Positions 34,524 through 43,842 of a stretch of 64,000 bases of DNA are shown in pieces. Origin of the DNA: Dyadobacter sp. (GTDB lineage: Bacteria > Bacteroidota > Bacteroidia > Cytophagales > Spirosomataceae); the NCBI RefSeq assembly GCF_017744695.1, contig NZ_JAGIAS010000007.1, positions 371,395 to 435,394 on the forward strand, read 5' to 3'. A model generated the notes under the pieces. The model saw only the letters and a list, made by a program, of their open reading frames with translations. It ran no database searches and was not told where the DNA came from. The position numbers were made by a program, and so were the translations under genes. The first letter of the stretch is position 1; the number at the start of each line of letters is the position of its first letter.

Positions 34524-36239
34524 ATGAAACATATCAACCATTGTCCAATACTGCGGGGGGCTGGCCTGCTATTTTGCTTCGTTCTGGCCGCGGTACGCAT
34601 TTACGCACAAATTCCCGATGTCAATATTAATCCGACAGCCGTCATCACCGGGCTCACGTCCGCCATGCAGCTGGTACACGCGGGAGACAATTCCAACCGG
34701 ATTTTCATCGCGGAACGCTCCGGTGTTATTACGGTGTTCAATCCCGGCTCATTGGGGACTCCTATTCAATACCTCAATATGAATAGCGGTGGACAGGTAG
34801 TTTCGCAGACAGGAGAGGGAGGGTTGCTGAGTGTCGCCTTTCATCCCGATTTCGCTACCAATGGCTTTGTCTACACGTATTACACCGACACAAATGGCGA
34901 TCTGGTGTTGGCGCGTTACACCTCCGCAAACCCGTCAGGGAACTTCGTGCCCGCCAATACACGGGTGGAAATCCTGAAAATACCGCACCCGGTCAATACC
35001 AACCACAATGGAGGGGAGCTGCATTTTGGCTATGAAGACGGTTATTTGTACCTCTCCACCGGCGACGGCGGGGCGGGTTACGATCCTAACATGAACGGGC
35101 AGAGTACGACCAGTCTGTTGGGGAAAATATTGAGACTCGATGTGAACCCGCCGCTGGGCTCCGGGCTTCCTTATGTGATACCGCCTTCCAATCCTTTCGG
35201 AAACGAGATCTTTATCCGCGGGCTGAGAAACCCGTTCCGATGGAGTTTCGACCGTGAAACTTATGACCTGTGGATCGGCGATGTGGGCCAGGATACGTGG
35301 GAGGAAATCAACCATGTAACGGCAGGCAATGCGTCAGGGACCAATTTCGGTTGGCGGTGCTTTGAAGGGAATGGCTACACGCCAAGTATCGCGATTAACG
35401 AATGCCCCGATTCGGCCAGTTTTACCAAACCGGTTTACATCTATCCGACCCGCACAGCACGGGGTAATTCCGTGATCGGCGGGGTGGTGTACCGCGGTAA
35501 TGCCTGGCCGGTGATGAAGGGGTATTATATAGGAATGGATTATGGCTCGGGGGATATCCACAAAATCAATTCGGATGGATCTGTAAAGGAGTATGAAACG
35601 TCGACATTCACGGGCGTGAGGGATATCGGGGAAGACCAGTCGGGTGAAATCTATGCAGTTACGGCCACGGCTGTTTATCGTATTGAAGCTACGGACCCAT
35701 TGCCGGTGACGTTGGTTGATTTTTCCGGTGCGCCCAGTGCGGAAGGGGTCCGGCTTGCGTGGCAGACCTCCATGGAAAAGGATTTCAAGTCGTTCGATAT
35801 CCAGTACAGCCGCGATGCCCGCCAATTCGAGCCAATCGGCTCAGTTCAGGGCGCCAATGCGCCTGTCGGAAATCTGTATTCATTTACACATCATACTTTG
35901 GAAGAAGGGGATCTTTACTACCGGCTGAAAATGATGGACAAGGATGAAAGTTTCAGGTATTCCAAAATCATTTCGGTCCATCGCGGGGAGGGAACTTTGG
36001 GCGAGCTCTTTGTGCGGCCCTCGCTGATCAGCACCAGCGAAATGAATTTGCTGGTGGAAGAACCTTTTCAAACGGTCGAAATTGTGAATGCCGGAGGGCA
36101 GGTAGTGCTGACGGAAAAAATCGGCGGCAGGAGCGGGCCGGTCAGTATCCCGCTCGGTAACACCGCTTCGGGTATCTATGTGGTACGCATGGCCGGAGCC
36201 GACCGGGTTGTACAGCAGAAGGTTTTAGTATGGAGGTAA
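34524..36239 (+). CDS. secreted PQQ-dependent sugar dehydrogenase with type IX sorting domain
   Basis: Glucose/sorbosone dehydrogenase-type six-bladed propeller. Motifs are 'QLVHAGDNSNRIFIAERSGVI', 'GEGGLLSVAFHPDF', 'NHNGGELHFGYEDGYLYLSTGDGG', 'RGLRNPFRWSFDRETYDLWIGDVGQDTWEEI' and 'GNSVIGGVVYRG'. After about residue 400 an Ig-like region is followed by a C-terminal type A T9SS signal (about the last 80 residues, ending 'GIYVVRMAGADRVVQQKVLVWR'), so it is exported across the outer membrane. I start at the second ATG (34524, MKHINHCPIL); an ATG three codons earlier (34515) is also possible. Confidence 0.9.
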   Translation: MKHINHCPILRGAGLLFCFVLAAVRIYAQIPDVNINPTAVITGLTSAMQLVHAGDNSNRIFIAERSGVITVFNPGSLGTPIQYLNMNSGGQVVSQTGEGGLLSVAFHPDFATNGFVYTYYTDTNGDLVLARYTSANPSGNFVPANTRVEILKIPHPVNTNHNGGELHFGYEDGYLYLSTGDGGAGYDPNMNGQSTTSLLGKILRLDVNPPLGSGLPYVIPPSNPFGNEIFIRGLRNPFRWSFDRETYDLWIGDVGQDTWEEINHVTAGNASGTNFGWRCFEGNGYTPSIAINECPDSASFTKPVYIYPTRTARGNSVIGGVVYRGNAWPVMKGYYIGMDYGSGDIHKINSDGSVKEYETSTFTGVRDIGEDQSGEIYAVTATAVYRIEATDPLPVTLVDFSGAPSAEGVRLAWQTSMEKDFKSFDIQYSRDARQFEPIGSVQGANAPVGNLYSFTHHTLEEGDLYYRLKMMDKDESFRYSKIISVHRGEGTLGELFVRPSLISTSEMNLLVEEPFQTVEIVNAGGQVVLTEKIGGRSGPVSIPLGNTASGIYVVRMAGADRVVQQKVLVWR

Positions 36240-36321
36240 GGTTTAAGGATGTTCAGTGCTGAACGGATTTTGTCCGGTTGCGGACATCCGGATTTTTAAA
36301 TTTCTTTGAATTAAGCGTCAG

Positions 36322-36346
36322 GAGGCCGTTTTATGCGGCCTCTTTT
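36322..36346 (+). terminator. Rho-independent terminator after the sugar dehydrogenase
   Basis: GAGGCCG and CGGCCTC, a perfect 7-bp stem with loop TTTTATG, followed by TTTT. Confidence 0.85.
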
Positions 36347-36412
36347 GATTGGCAGACTATTTTTGAAATATCCCTCTAAAGCGCTGTTTCAAATATAAAC
36401 TGCCTGGAAAAT

Positions 36413-38800
36413 ATGATCGGGACTTACTTCAAAACTGCTTACCGGAACCTGCAAAAGAACAGGTTGTACACGTTCATCAACCTGACGGGCCTTACGCTGG
36501 GCCTCGGCGTTGCCATTATGCTTTTTTGGATCGTGCGGTTTGAATACAGCTTCGACCGTTTTCATGCAAAGGCAGACCGAATTTATCGTGTAAAATCCAC
36601 CGACAAGTTCGGGGAGAAGCAATCGCACGTACATCAGACCCTCATTAAGGTACTCAAAACACAGTTTCCGGGCGTGGAAGCTGCTGCGAACTTCTACGGT
36701 ATGAACCCGGCAGCGGTACAGGTAGGAACCGATATTTTCAACCAGGAGAATATCTTTTTTACTGAACCGGCCATGTTTGAAATGCTGGATGTCCGCTGGA
36801 TCGCCGGTAATCCCAAAGAATCGCTCAGTGCGCCCGGACAAGTGGTGCTTGACGAGCAAACTGCGAAGAAGCTTTTCAAAGGTAATGCCGTCGGCAAGCG
36901 ACTGCGTTACGACAACCGTACGGATCTCACGGTTACCGGCGTGATCGGAAACCTTCCGGTAAACACTGAATTCCCGATGGAAATGATCATTTCCTGGGAA
37001 ACGATGAAAAAAATACAGCCCGATCTCGCCCAGGAAGACAAGCTCAGCGGCGGCGATTCGATGCATCAGGGATTTGTGTTGATGAAGCCGGGCGCTTCGA
37101 CCGCGCCGGTTAGTGCCGGGCTGACACGCTTTTGCAAAAGCCGGCCGGAGGAGACAACAGTAACCTCATGCGAATTGCAACCGCTTTCGGAAATGCATTT
37201 CGATACCAGCAAGGATCCGTTCAATTACTCCATGCCGGAATGGATGCTCTACACGCTGACAAGCATTGGCATATTCCTCATATTTATCGCCTGTATCAAT
37301 TTTGTAAACCTGGCCACAGTTCAGGCCATTCAGCGCGGGCGGGAAATTGCGGTGCGCAAAGTGCTGGGCAGTGGCAGAGGGCAGCTGATCTTCCAGTTTT
37401 TTGGGGAAACAGGGCTAATGGTATTGCTGGCGACCCTTTTGGGCGCGTTGCTGGCCGGGAAACTGGTCGCCTACTCATCGGAGCTGCTGAATACGCGCGT
37501 CGTAGCCGCTTCGGTCTGGAATACGGGTACATTCCTTTTTCTGGCAGCTCTGGCGGTGGTGGTAACGGTGTTGGCCGGGTTGTATCCTGCCCTCGTCCTT
37601 TCGGGTTTTCAGCCGGTAAAGGCGCTGCAAAACCGGGTTGCGCTGCCCAGTGGCGGCATTTCGCTGCGATCGTCGCTGGTCGTTATGCAATTTGTGATCG
37701 CCCAGGTGCTGGTGATCTGTACCTTGCTGGCGATGAAACAGATCCGGTATTTTTATGAAAAGGACCTGGGCTTTGAGAAAAGTGGCATTGTTACGGTCAA
37801 TATGCCCGATCGCAGCGCCATGCTGCGGGAGCGTTTCCGGCGGCAGCTCAAACAGCACCCCGAGATACGCGAGGTAGCATTTGGCCTGACGACCCCAGCC
37901 AGCAAACGAAACCACTGGTGGGGAGCCGTGACGCATCCCGGCCTGCCTGGGGGAGAGGAAACTTTCCGTCTCCAGCACATTGATACCAATTACTTCCATT
38001 TTTTCCGCATTCCGTTGCTCGCGGGTCGCATGCTCACGCCCGGCGATACGACGCGTGAAAGCAAGGGTACCCAGTTTACAGACGTGCTGGTGAACGAAAA
38101 AGCGGCGCGCGACCTGGGTTTCAGCAATGTAGAAAAGGCCATAGGCGAGCAACTCCAGTTTTGGGGTACTAAAATGAACGTCGTCGGCGTGGTGAAGGAC
38201 TACCATTCCGAAGACCTCAGGACCAAGCTTACGCCGCATTTATATGTGTACGGAGGCTGGAACTTCCAGCTGGCCAGCATCCGTATCGACAATACAAAAA
38301 AGGCTGAGGCGCTCGCACACATCGGCGAGCATTGGAAAGCCATGTTTCCCAACAATTATTACGAGCCCAAATTTCTGGAAGACGATATTAAGAGCTTTTA
38401 CGACAGCGAACGGAAGCTTTCCAATTTCCTTCAACTATTTGCTGTGCTGGGTATCCTCATCGGCTCTTTGGGGCTGTTCGGGCTTGTTTCGTTTGTGGTG
38501 ACCCAGCGTACCAAGGAAATCGGTGTCCGCAAGGTGCTTGGTGCGACGGTTTACAGTATCGTGCAGTTGATCTCACGCGACTTTTTGAAACTGATGCTCA
38601 TAGCATTCGTTATCGCCGCACCCATCGCCTGGTATGCCATGCAGTCGTTTTTGAAAGAATATACCTACAAAATTGATATTGGAGCCTGGGTTTTTGTGTT
38701 GGCTGCGGCGCTTTCGGTGGGAATAGGATTGCTGACGATCAGTTTTCAGAGCGTCAAAGCCGCATTAACCAATCCCGTAAAAAGCTTGCGGGCAGAATAA
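36413..38800 (+). CDS. ABC transporter permease (FtsX/MacB type, 8-TM Bacteroidota form)
   Basis: Membrane protein of 795 residues: TM1 at the N-terminus ('RLYTFINLTGLTLGLGVAIMLFWIV'), a MacB_PCD periplasmic domain, an FtsX block ('NFVNLATVQAIQRGREIAVRKVLGSGRGQLIFQFFGE'), a second periplasmic domain, and a second FtsX block ('FVVTQRTKEIGVRKVLGATVYSIVQLISRDF'). This duplicated form is very abundant in Cytophagales and is usually called an ABC transporter permease. No ATPase gene is adjacent, so the partner is encoded elsewhere. The substrate is unknown. Confidence 0.93.
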   Translation: MIGTYFKTAYRNLQKNRLYTFINLTGLTLGLGVAIMLFWIVRFEYSFDRFHAKADRIYRVKSTDKFGEKQSHVHQTLIKVLKTQFPGVEAAANFYGMNPAAVQVGTDIFNQENIFFTEPAMFEMLDVRWIAGNPKESLSAPGQVVLDEQTAKKLFKGNAVGKRLRYDNRTDLTVTGVIGNLPVNTEFPMEMIISWETMKKIQPDLAQEDKLSGGDSMHQGFVLMKPGASTAPVSAGLTRFCKSRPEETTVTSCELQPLSEMHFDTSKDPFNYSMPEWMLYTLTSIGIFLIFIACINFVNLATVQAIQRGREIAVRKVLGSGRGQLIFQFFGETGLMVLLATLLGALLAGKLVAYSSELLNTRVVAASVWNTGTFLFLAALAVVVTVLAGLYPALVLSGFQPVKALQNRVALPSGGISLRSSLVVMQFVIAQVLVICTLLAMKQIRYFYEKDLGFEKSGIVTVNMPDRSAMLRERFRRQLKQHPEIREVAFGLTTPASKRNHWWGAVTHPGLPGGEETFRLQHIDTNYFHFFRIPLLAGRMLTPGDTTRESKGTQFTDVLVNEKAARDLGFSNVEKAIGEQLQFWGTKMNVVGVVKDYHSEDLRTKLTPHLYVYGGWNFQLASIRIDNTKKAEALAHIGEHWKAMFPNNYYEPKFLEDDIKSFYDSERKLSNFLQLFAVLGILIGSLGLFGLVSFVVTQRTKEIGVRKVLGATVYSIVQLISRDFLKLMLIAFVIAAPIAWYAMQSFLKEYTYKIDIGAWVFVLAAALSVGIGLLTISFQSVKAALTNPVKSLRAE

Positions 38801-38821
38801 GCTTTGCCTCTCAAAAAACAG

Positions 38822-38850
38822 ACATTCCGGAAGCAATACTTCCGGAATGT
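38822..38850. terminator. strong hairpin after the permease gene
   Basis: ACATTCCGGAAG and CTTCCGGAATGT, a perfect 12-bp stem with loop CAATA, 22 bases after the permease stop. There is no T-run on the plus strand; on the minus strand it is followed by CTGTTTTTT, so it would be a better terminator in that direction. Confidence 0.6.
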
Positions 38851-39085
38851 GATCATTATACAACCCTAAAACCCAATTTATGTATGGCAATATTGGATGA
38901 TCAAAGATAATGGAATTAATCCATATTAATGGATATAATCCAAATTGTTTTGATCAAAACCTTGTAGGAATTTCCTGACAATGCCGGCCTCTTCGAGTCG
39001 CCCGTTGGTGGAACGATTATTGCGATAATGCTATGTATACGTGTTTACGTATGCCCGAAAGCACCTTTACAGCAACGTTCCATCC

Positions 39086-40138
39086 ATGAAAATGAAATCC
39101 TTCCGACACACTAACCCCAGCCACCCGGTGGAAAGGGGGATGAGCCGCAGACGCTTTTTTCGTCAATCTGGGGCGGCGGCCTTGTCCACAATGCTGCTGA
39201 CATCCTGCGATAACCTGCTCGATAAAATCATCCCGTCCAGAAAGGATAAACGCGATAAAACGCTCGCTTTTTTTGGCGATAGCCTCACCATCGGAACCGG
39301 CGGCAGCAAGCCGCTGGGGGCGTGGGTCAGCGATGTCCTCACGGACAGGCCGGTGTACAATGACGGTATCAACGGACAGGTTGCATTGTCGATCGCGATA
39401 CGGCAGGGCGGTGTGCCATTAACCTTGTCGGTGGCCGGTGGGAAATTCAATGGGGCGAAGCCGGTAGCAGTCACAAAGCTTAGCAACGAGTTCCTTTCGA
39501 CCCCGCTGAATGGCAACGTTTATAGTCGTACGGGCACGCTCGCAGGTGTGTCATGCGCCATCACGCGTAAATTTTTGCCGGAAGTCGGGGAGCGTTATGT
39601 GGTAGAGCCAACGGTGCAAAACGACGCGGAAGCAACTGCCGGAACGCCGGCAGATGTGGAGATCCCCGACGATTCGGTGTTCGAACTGGCCGACGCGGTG
39701 AAAATGCGGACGGGCACGCAGATTCTTTGGTATGGGCGAAACGATATGACCCAGGGGAAGCCGGAGGATGGTATTCTCACGGCGATCAAAAGTTCGGTGG
39801 ATTACATTGCAGAACCGAGGCGGTATCTGGTGCTGGGCATATTACCTGCCACTACGGAAAACAAGGGTACGGACGGCTACGCAAAAGTTACCGCATTCAA
39901 CGACGAACTAGCGCTACTGTACCGCGACGCATACGTTCCCATGACGCCGCCGACCGAAGAAGAGATGAACAATATCGGATTTACGCCAACCGCTGGCGAT
40001 CGGGAGGACATTCAAAGAGGTAATTTTCCCTCCCGCATGCGTCCGGATAATAAATCGGATGAGATTCACCTTAATAATTCCGGTTATCAGATTATCGCAA
40101 ACAGGGTTGCTCAAAAAATCAGGGATCTGAAATATTAA
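39086..40138 (+). CDS. SGNH/GDSL hydrolase family lipoprotein with a Tat-like signal
   Basis: Predicted exported esterase or acyl/acetyl hydrolase. The N-terminus has a twin-arginine motif, 'SRRRFFRQSGAAALSTMLLTSC', ending in a lipobox Cys, so it is probably Tat-exported and lipidated. Block I is 'LAFFGDSLTIGTGG' (catalytic Ser), and block V is 'DEIHLNNSGYQIIANRV' with the His (and Asp). ATG 39086 is preferred; the frame opens 45 bases earlier. It lies 64 bases upstream of the beta-helix protein gene, suggesting joint action on a polysaccharide. Confidence 0.85.
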   Translation: MKMKSFRHTNPSHPVERGMSRRRFFRQSGAAALSTMLLTSCDNLLDKIIPSRKDKRDKTLAFFGDSLTIGTGGSKPLGAWVSDVLTDRPVYNDGINGQVALSIAIRQGGVPLTLSVAGGKFNGAKPVAVTKLSNEFLSTPLNGNVYSRTGTLAGVSCAITRKFLPEVGERYVVEPTVQNDAEATAGTPADVEIPDDSVFELADAVKMRTGTQILWYGRNDMTQGKPEDGILTAIKSSVDYIAEPRRYLVLGILPATTENKGTDGYAKVTAFNDELALLYRDAYVPMTPPTEEEMNNIGFTPTAGDREDIQRGNFPSRMRPDNKSDEIHLNNSGYQIIANRVAQKIRDLKY

Positions 40139-40223
40139 GCTGAAATCGGCGGAGAATCGGGGCTTGTAAAGTATTTTCAGAGGAAGACGTCTTTTGAAAC
40201 TAATGGCGACTAAACTAACCCTT

Positions 40224-41882
40224 ATGACAAAATACTGGCTCCTGATCTCCTTTCTCTTAACCTGTCCGTTGGCCATCCGGGCGCAAAACAAAGGTTCGGC
40301 CGAAAGTGTCACGGTTACTTCCGAAAACACGAAAACCGGGGTGCAGACCAATGACAAAGGCGAGCTGCAAGTGAACGTGGTGCCCAAAGACGTCCGGAAG
40401 TATAAGGCTGCCGGCGTGGTGCGTTATGCCGACTTTGGTGCGCGGGGCGACGGGAAAACGGATGACGTGGACGCGATTGCTGCAACCCATGCATTTGCCA
40501 ACGTCCACCGGTTGCCGGTGAAAGCCAGCGACGACGCGACTTACTACATGGGTGGAAAAGAGCGGACGGTGATAATCCAAACCGATACCGATTTCGGAAA
40601 GGCTGCGTTCATTATCGACGATAGCGAGGTGGAAAACCGGAATGCCTCTGTTTTTACGGTGAGCTCGGGTCTGAAACCGTTTAAACTGGAAACGATTACC
40701 TCCTTGAAAAGGAACCAGGAAAAGATTGAAACGTCTTTACCCGGTCCTTGCCTGATCACCGTCACCAACTCGAACGTAAAACAGTATATCCGTTTCGGGC
40801 TCAATCAAAACAATGGGTCTTCGCAAACGGATATTTTTGTGGTGGATAAAAACGGCAAAGTGGATATGAATGCGCCGATCATCTGGGATTTTGATCAGAT
40901 TACGGACATTACCGCGCTGCCGATCGACGAAAAGCCGTTGAAAATCACTGGCGGGCGTTTTACGACCATTGCCAATAAAGCCGAATCGAAATACACCTAT
41001 TATAACCGAAACATCGCGGTCCGGCGGTCGAATGTGCTCGTAGAAGGACTGGAACACCGCATTACGGGAGAGGAAGATCATGGCGCGCCCTATGGCGGCT
41101 TTATCAACATCGGTGATTGCTCTTATGTGACGGTAAAGAACACCGTGCTGACGGGTCATAAGACTTATAGCACCATCGGCGCGGCGGGAAAACCTGTTTC
41201 CATGGGTACCTACGACCTGTCGGCCAACCGGGCGCTGAACGTGTCGTTTATCAATTGCAGCCAGACTAACGACATCAACGACAATACCTACTGGGGCATA
41301 CTGGGTTCCAACTTCTGCAAAAACCTGCTTTACGACCGTTGTACGCTCTCCCGGTTCGACGCGCACCAGGGCGTTGCCAATGCCACCATCCGTAACTCTA
41401 CCCTGGGGCATATGGGGATCAATGCGATCGGAAGCGGGCTGTTGCTGATAGAGAATTCCACGATCAGGGGCAGAAGCATTGTCAATCTCCGGCCCGACTA
41501 CGGCAGTACCTGGCAGGGAGAGGTGGTGATCCGTAACTGCGTTTTCGTTCCGGCGAACGGCAAGCCCAGCAATGCATCGCTGATCAGCGGTTCTTACTCC
41601 GGCCAGCACGATTTTGGTTACACCTGCTACATGCCCGAAAAGATCACCATTGAAAACCTCCGGATCGACGATGCCGCCCATCCCGAAAACTACCAGGGGC
41701 CTGCGATATTCGCCAATTTCAACCCGGAGATGACCGACGGTGCTTACCAGGAGAAGTACCCGTACGTGAAAACCCAAAACGTTGTGCTGAGAAATGTTAC
41801 CACGGCCAGCGGCAAGGCGGTGAGAGTGAGCGATAATGCATTTATGTTTAAGGATGTGAATGTGAATAACGAGGGTAAGTGA
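40224..41882 (+). CDS. exported right-handed beta-helix protein (pectate-lyase superfamily)
   Basis: About 552 residues from the ATG at 40224 (MTKYWLLISFLLTCPLAIRAQ, signal peptide); upstream ATGs at 40194 and 40203 are possible. The block 'VRYADFGARGDGKTDDVDAIAATHAFAN' is the typical entry of pectate_lyase_3 beta-helix enzymes. Parallel beta-helix coils follow ('RRSNVLVEGLEHRITGEE', 'NIGDCSYVTVKNTVLTGHKTY' and 'NATIRNSTLGHMGINAIGSGLLLIENSTI'). It likely binds or cuts a polysaccharide in the periplasm or outside the cell; the substrate is unknown. Confidence 0.8.
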   Translation: MTKYWLLISFLLTCPLAIRAQNKGSAESVTVTSENTKTGVQTNDKGELQVNVVPKDVRKYKAAGVVRYADFGARGDGKTDDVDAIAATHAFANVHRLPVKASDDATYYMGGKERTVIIQTDTDFGKAAFIIDDSEVENRNASVFTVSSGLKPFKLETITSLKRNQEKIETSLPGPCLITVTNSNVKQYIRFGLNQNNGSSQTDIFVVDKNGKVDMNAPIIWDFDQITDITALPIDEKPLKITGGRFTTIANKAESKYTYYNRNIAVRRSNVLVEGLEHRITGEEDHGAPYGGFINIGDCSYVTVKNTVLTGHKTYSTIGAAGKPVSMGTYDLSANRALNVSFINCSQTNDINDNTYWGILGSNFCKNLLYDRCTLSRFDAHQGVANATIRNSTLGHMGINAIGSGLLLIENSTIRGRSIVNLRPDYGSTWQGEVVIRNCVFVPANGKPSNASLISGSYSGQHDFGYTCYMPEKITIENLRIDDAAHPENYQGPAIFANFNPEMTDGAYQEKYPYVKTQNVVLRNVTTASGKAVRVSDNAFMFKDVNVNNEGK

Positions 41883-41893
41883 TAGCCTTGGAA

Positions 41894-42661
41894 ATGGAAC
41901 CACTGCAGTATCAAAAGGACGACATCGATTATTGGTCAATGCCTCCAGCAGAGGAGATCAGCCATTTGGTGGAGAGCTTCTGGATGCTGACCAACAAATC
42001 CGGAAAGCCATTGGCGGTGACGGTGTTACCCGACGGCCGGATCGATGCCAGTTTTTCGTTCGGAGGCGGGCAAGGCATTGTGCTGCTCGGTTTAGAGAGC
42101 GGGCCTTCGCGTGCGGAGATCCCGGCGGATTTTACCCTTTTCAGCATCAGTTTCCGGCCGCTTGCCGTCCCCTATTTATTCAAAGACTTCCTACCGATCC
42201 TGCCCGATAGTGCCACGGTGCTGCCTGCCGATTTCTTTGGAATAGCCCTGGATGAGTTTCAGGATATCGGGGACTTTTGTGCGAAGCTTACGGAGAACAT
42301 GAAGGGTATGGTGAAAAAGAGCATCGATGAGCGCAAAAAGAAGCTTTTTGAGCTGATTTATACAACCAATGGCTCCATTAGTGTGGCTGAGTTGTCGGAA
42401 AAAACTTCCTGGACCAGCCGACAGATCAACCGCTATTTCCGCGATACGATTGGCGTGTCGTTGAAAACCTATTGCAATATTATCCGTTTCAGGGCTTCGT
42501 TTCAGCATATCAGGGAGGGAAGGCTGTTTCCTGACGAAAACTATGCAGATCAGTCCCATTTCATCCGGGAGATCAAAAAGTACGCCGGGGTTATCCCCAA
42601 AGAACTTGCACGGAACAAAAACGACCGATTTATCCAATTTTCGACATTGCCGCCGGGCTAG
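41894..42661 (+). CDS. AraC family transcriptional regulator
   Basis: About 255 residues from the ATG at 41894; an upstream GTG at 41879 overlaps the preceding stop and is also possible. The N-terminal ligand domain resembles DUF6597 (HLVESFWMLTNKSGKPLAVTVLPDGRIDASFSF...). The C-terminal double HTH has 'ISVAELSEKTSWTSRQINRYFRDTIGVSLKTYCNIIRF' and 'DENYADQSHFIREIKKYAGVIPKELAR'. It lies between the beta-helix gene and the flavin monooxygenase gene on the same strand and may control one or both. Confidence 0.88.
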   Translation: MEPLQYQKDDIDYWSMPPAEEISHLVESFWMLTNKSGKPLAVTVLPDGRIDASFSFGGGQGIVLLGLESGPSRAEIPADFTLFSISFRPLAVPYLFKDFLPILPDSATVLPADFFGIALDEFQDIGDFCAKLTENMKGMVKKSIDERKKKLFELIYTTNGSISVAELSEKTSWTSRQINRYFRDTIGVSLKTYCNIIRFRASFQHIREGRLFPDENYADQSHFIREIKKYAGVIPKELARNKNDRFIQFSTLPPG

Positions 42662-42686
42662 TTTTGTATCATAAACAACGGAAATT

Positions 42687-43835
42687 ATGATACTGGACCA
42701 TAAAAAAATAGCGATTGTCGGCGGCGGCCCGGGTGGGCTGACATTGGCAAGGCTGCTCCAAATGTCGGGCGCTGATGTGCATGTATACGAACGCGATTTC
42801 GGGAAGGATGCCCGGGTGCAGGGCGCCACGCTCGACCTGCACGAGGAATCGGGATTGGAAGCGCTTCGGCGTGCCGGTCTGCTGGATGCATTTTATCAAA
42901 ACTACCGGCCCGATGCAGGGCGCGTGAGGATCCTGGATAAGCACGGCGATATCCATGTAGATGACCATGCGGCCGAAAGGGCATTTGCGGAGGACCGGCC
43001 GGAGATTGACAGGGCCCCCTTGCGAAAGATTTTACTCGAATCGCTGCAAGAAGGCACGGTGGTATGGGACAGCCGGTTTGGTTCAATGGAAAGAAAAGGG
43101 GAGGGTTGGCTGATGCATTTCAAAAACGGGACAGAGGTGTATGCTGATATCGTTGTTGCTGCGGATGGTGCCAATTCTAAAATACGACCTTATTTAACCG
43201 CGATAACCCCGGTGTATTCCGGCGTGACGATCGTGGAAGGTAATATCTACCATGCATCGTCCAACGCACCACGGCTTTGGGAGCTGGTAAAGGGTGGAAA
43301 AATCTTTGCTTTCGGAGATGAACAGTCGTTGATCCTTAGCGCCAAAGGCGACGGAAGCCTCGCGTTTTACACCGGCTGCAAAGTTGCTGAAAACTGGGTA
43401 CAGGAAAGTGGTATAAATTTTAATGAAAAGAAAGCGGTATTTGACTGGTTTCAGGAAACATTCGGATCGTGGAACGATGTGTGGCAGGAGTTGTTCACCA
43501 GCGACGAAATATGGCTCACTCCCCGGCCTCAGTGCCATTTCCCCCTCGACCAGCAATGGGAAACCCTTCCGAACCTCACCATGCTTGGTGATGCAGCGCA
43601 CAGGATGCCCCCGTACGCGGGCGAAGGCGTAAACATGGCGATGCAGGACGCGCTTGAGTTGTCGGAATGCCTGACGGCGGGCATGTTTGGCGATGTTCGC
43701 GCCGCGATTGCGGATTATGAAGATCGGATGCGGAAAAGGGCGTCGCAAATCACACAAATGAGTCTGGAGATGACGGATTTGCTGCATTCGGCGGATCCGA
43801 TACCAGGAATGGTGGCGGTAATGGGCGGGGAGTAA
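42687..43835 (+). CDS. Tet(X)-like FAD-dependent monooxygenase
   Basis: Class A flavin monooxygenase of 382 residues. The FAD GxGxxG motif is 'IAIVGGGPGGLTLARLLQMSGADVHVYERD'. 'GATLDLHEESGLEALRRAGLLDAFY' closely resembles the block 'GCTLDLHKGSGQEAMKKAGLL' that I recall from Tet(X). 'DRAPLRKILLESLQEGTVVWDSRF' and 'MLGDAAHRMPPYAGEGVNMAMQDALELSECL' (FAD pyrophosphate/ribityl binding) also match. Tet(X) enzymes hydroxylate and inactivate tetracyclines. Whether this chromosomal relative does so cannot be told here; it may act on another aromatic compound. It lies 25 bases after the AraC gene. Confidence 0.85.
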   Translation: MILDHKKIAIVGGGPGGLTLARLLQMSGADVHVYERDFGKDARVQGATLDLHEESGLEALRRAGLLDAFYQNYRPDAGRVRILDKHGDIHVDDHAAERAFAEDRPEIDRAPLRKILLESLQEGTVVWDSRFGSMERKGEGWLMHFKNGTEVYADIVVAADGANSKIRPYLTAITPVYSGVTIVEGNIYHASSNAPRLWELVKGGKIFAFGDEQSLILSAKGDGSLAFYTGCKVAENWVQESGINFNEKKAVFDWFQETFGSWNDVWQELFTSDEIWLTPRPQCHFPLDQQWETLPNLTMLGDAAHRMPPYAGEGVNMAMQDALELSECLTAGMFGDVRAAIADYEDRMRKRASQITQMSLEMTDLLHSADPIPGMVAVMGGE

Positions 43836-43842
43836 AGCCCCG

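Noticed and set aside
40737..41939. Antisense frame of 400 codons opposite the beta-helix protein gene.
   Set aside because: Shadow of a gene with GC-rich third positions; the sense protein has a clear signal peptide and fold.
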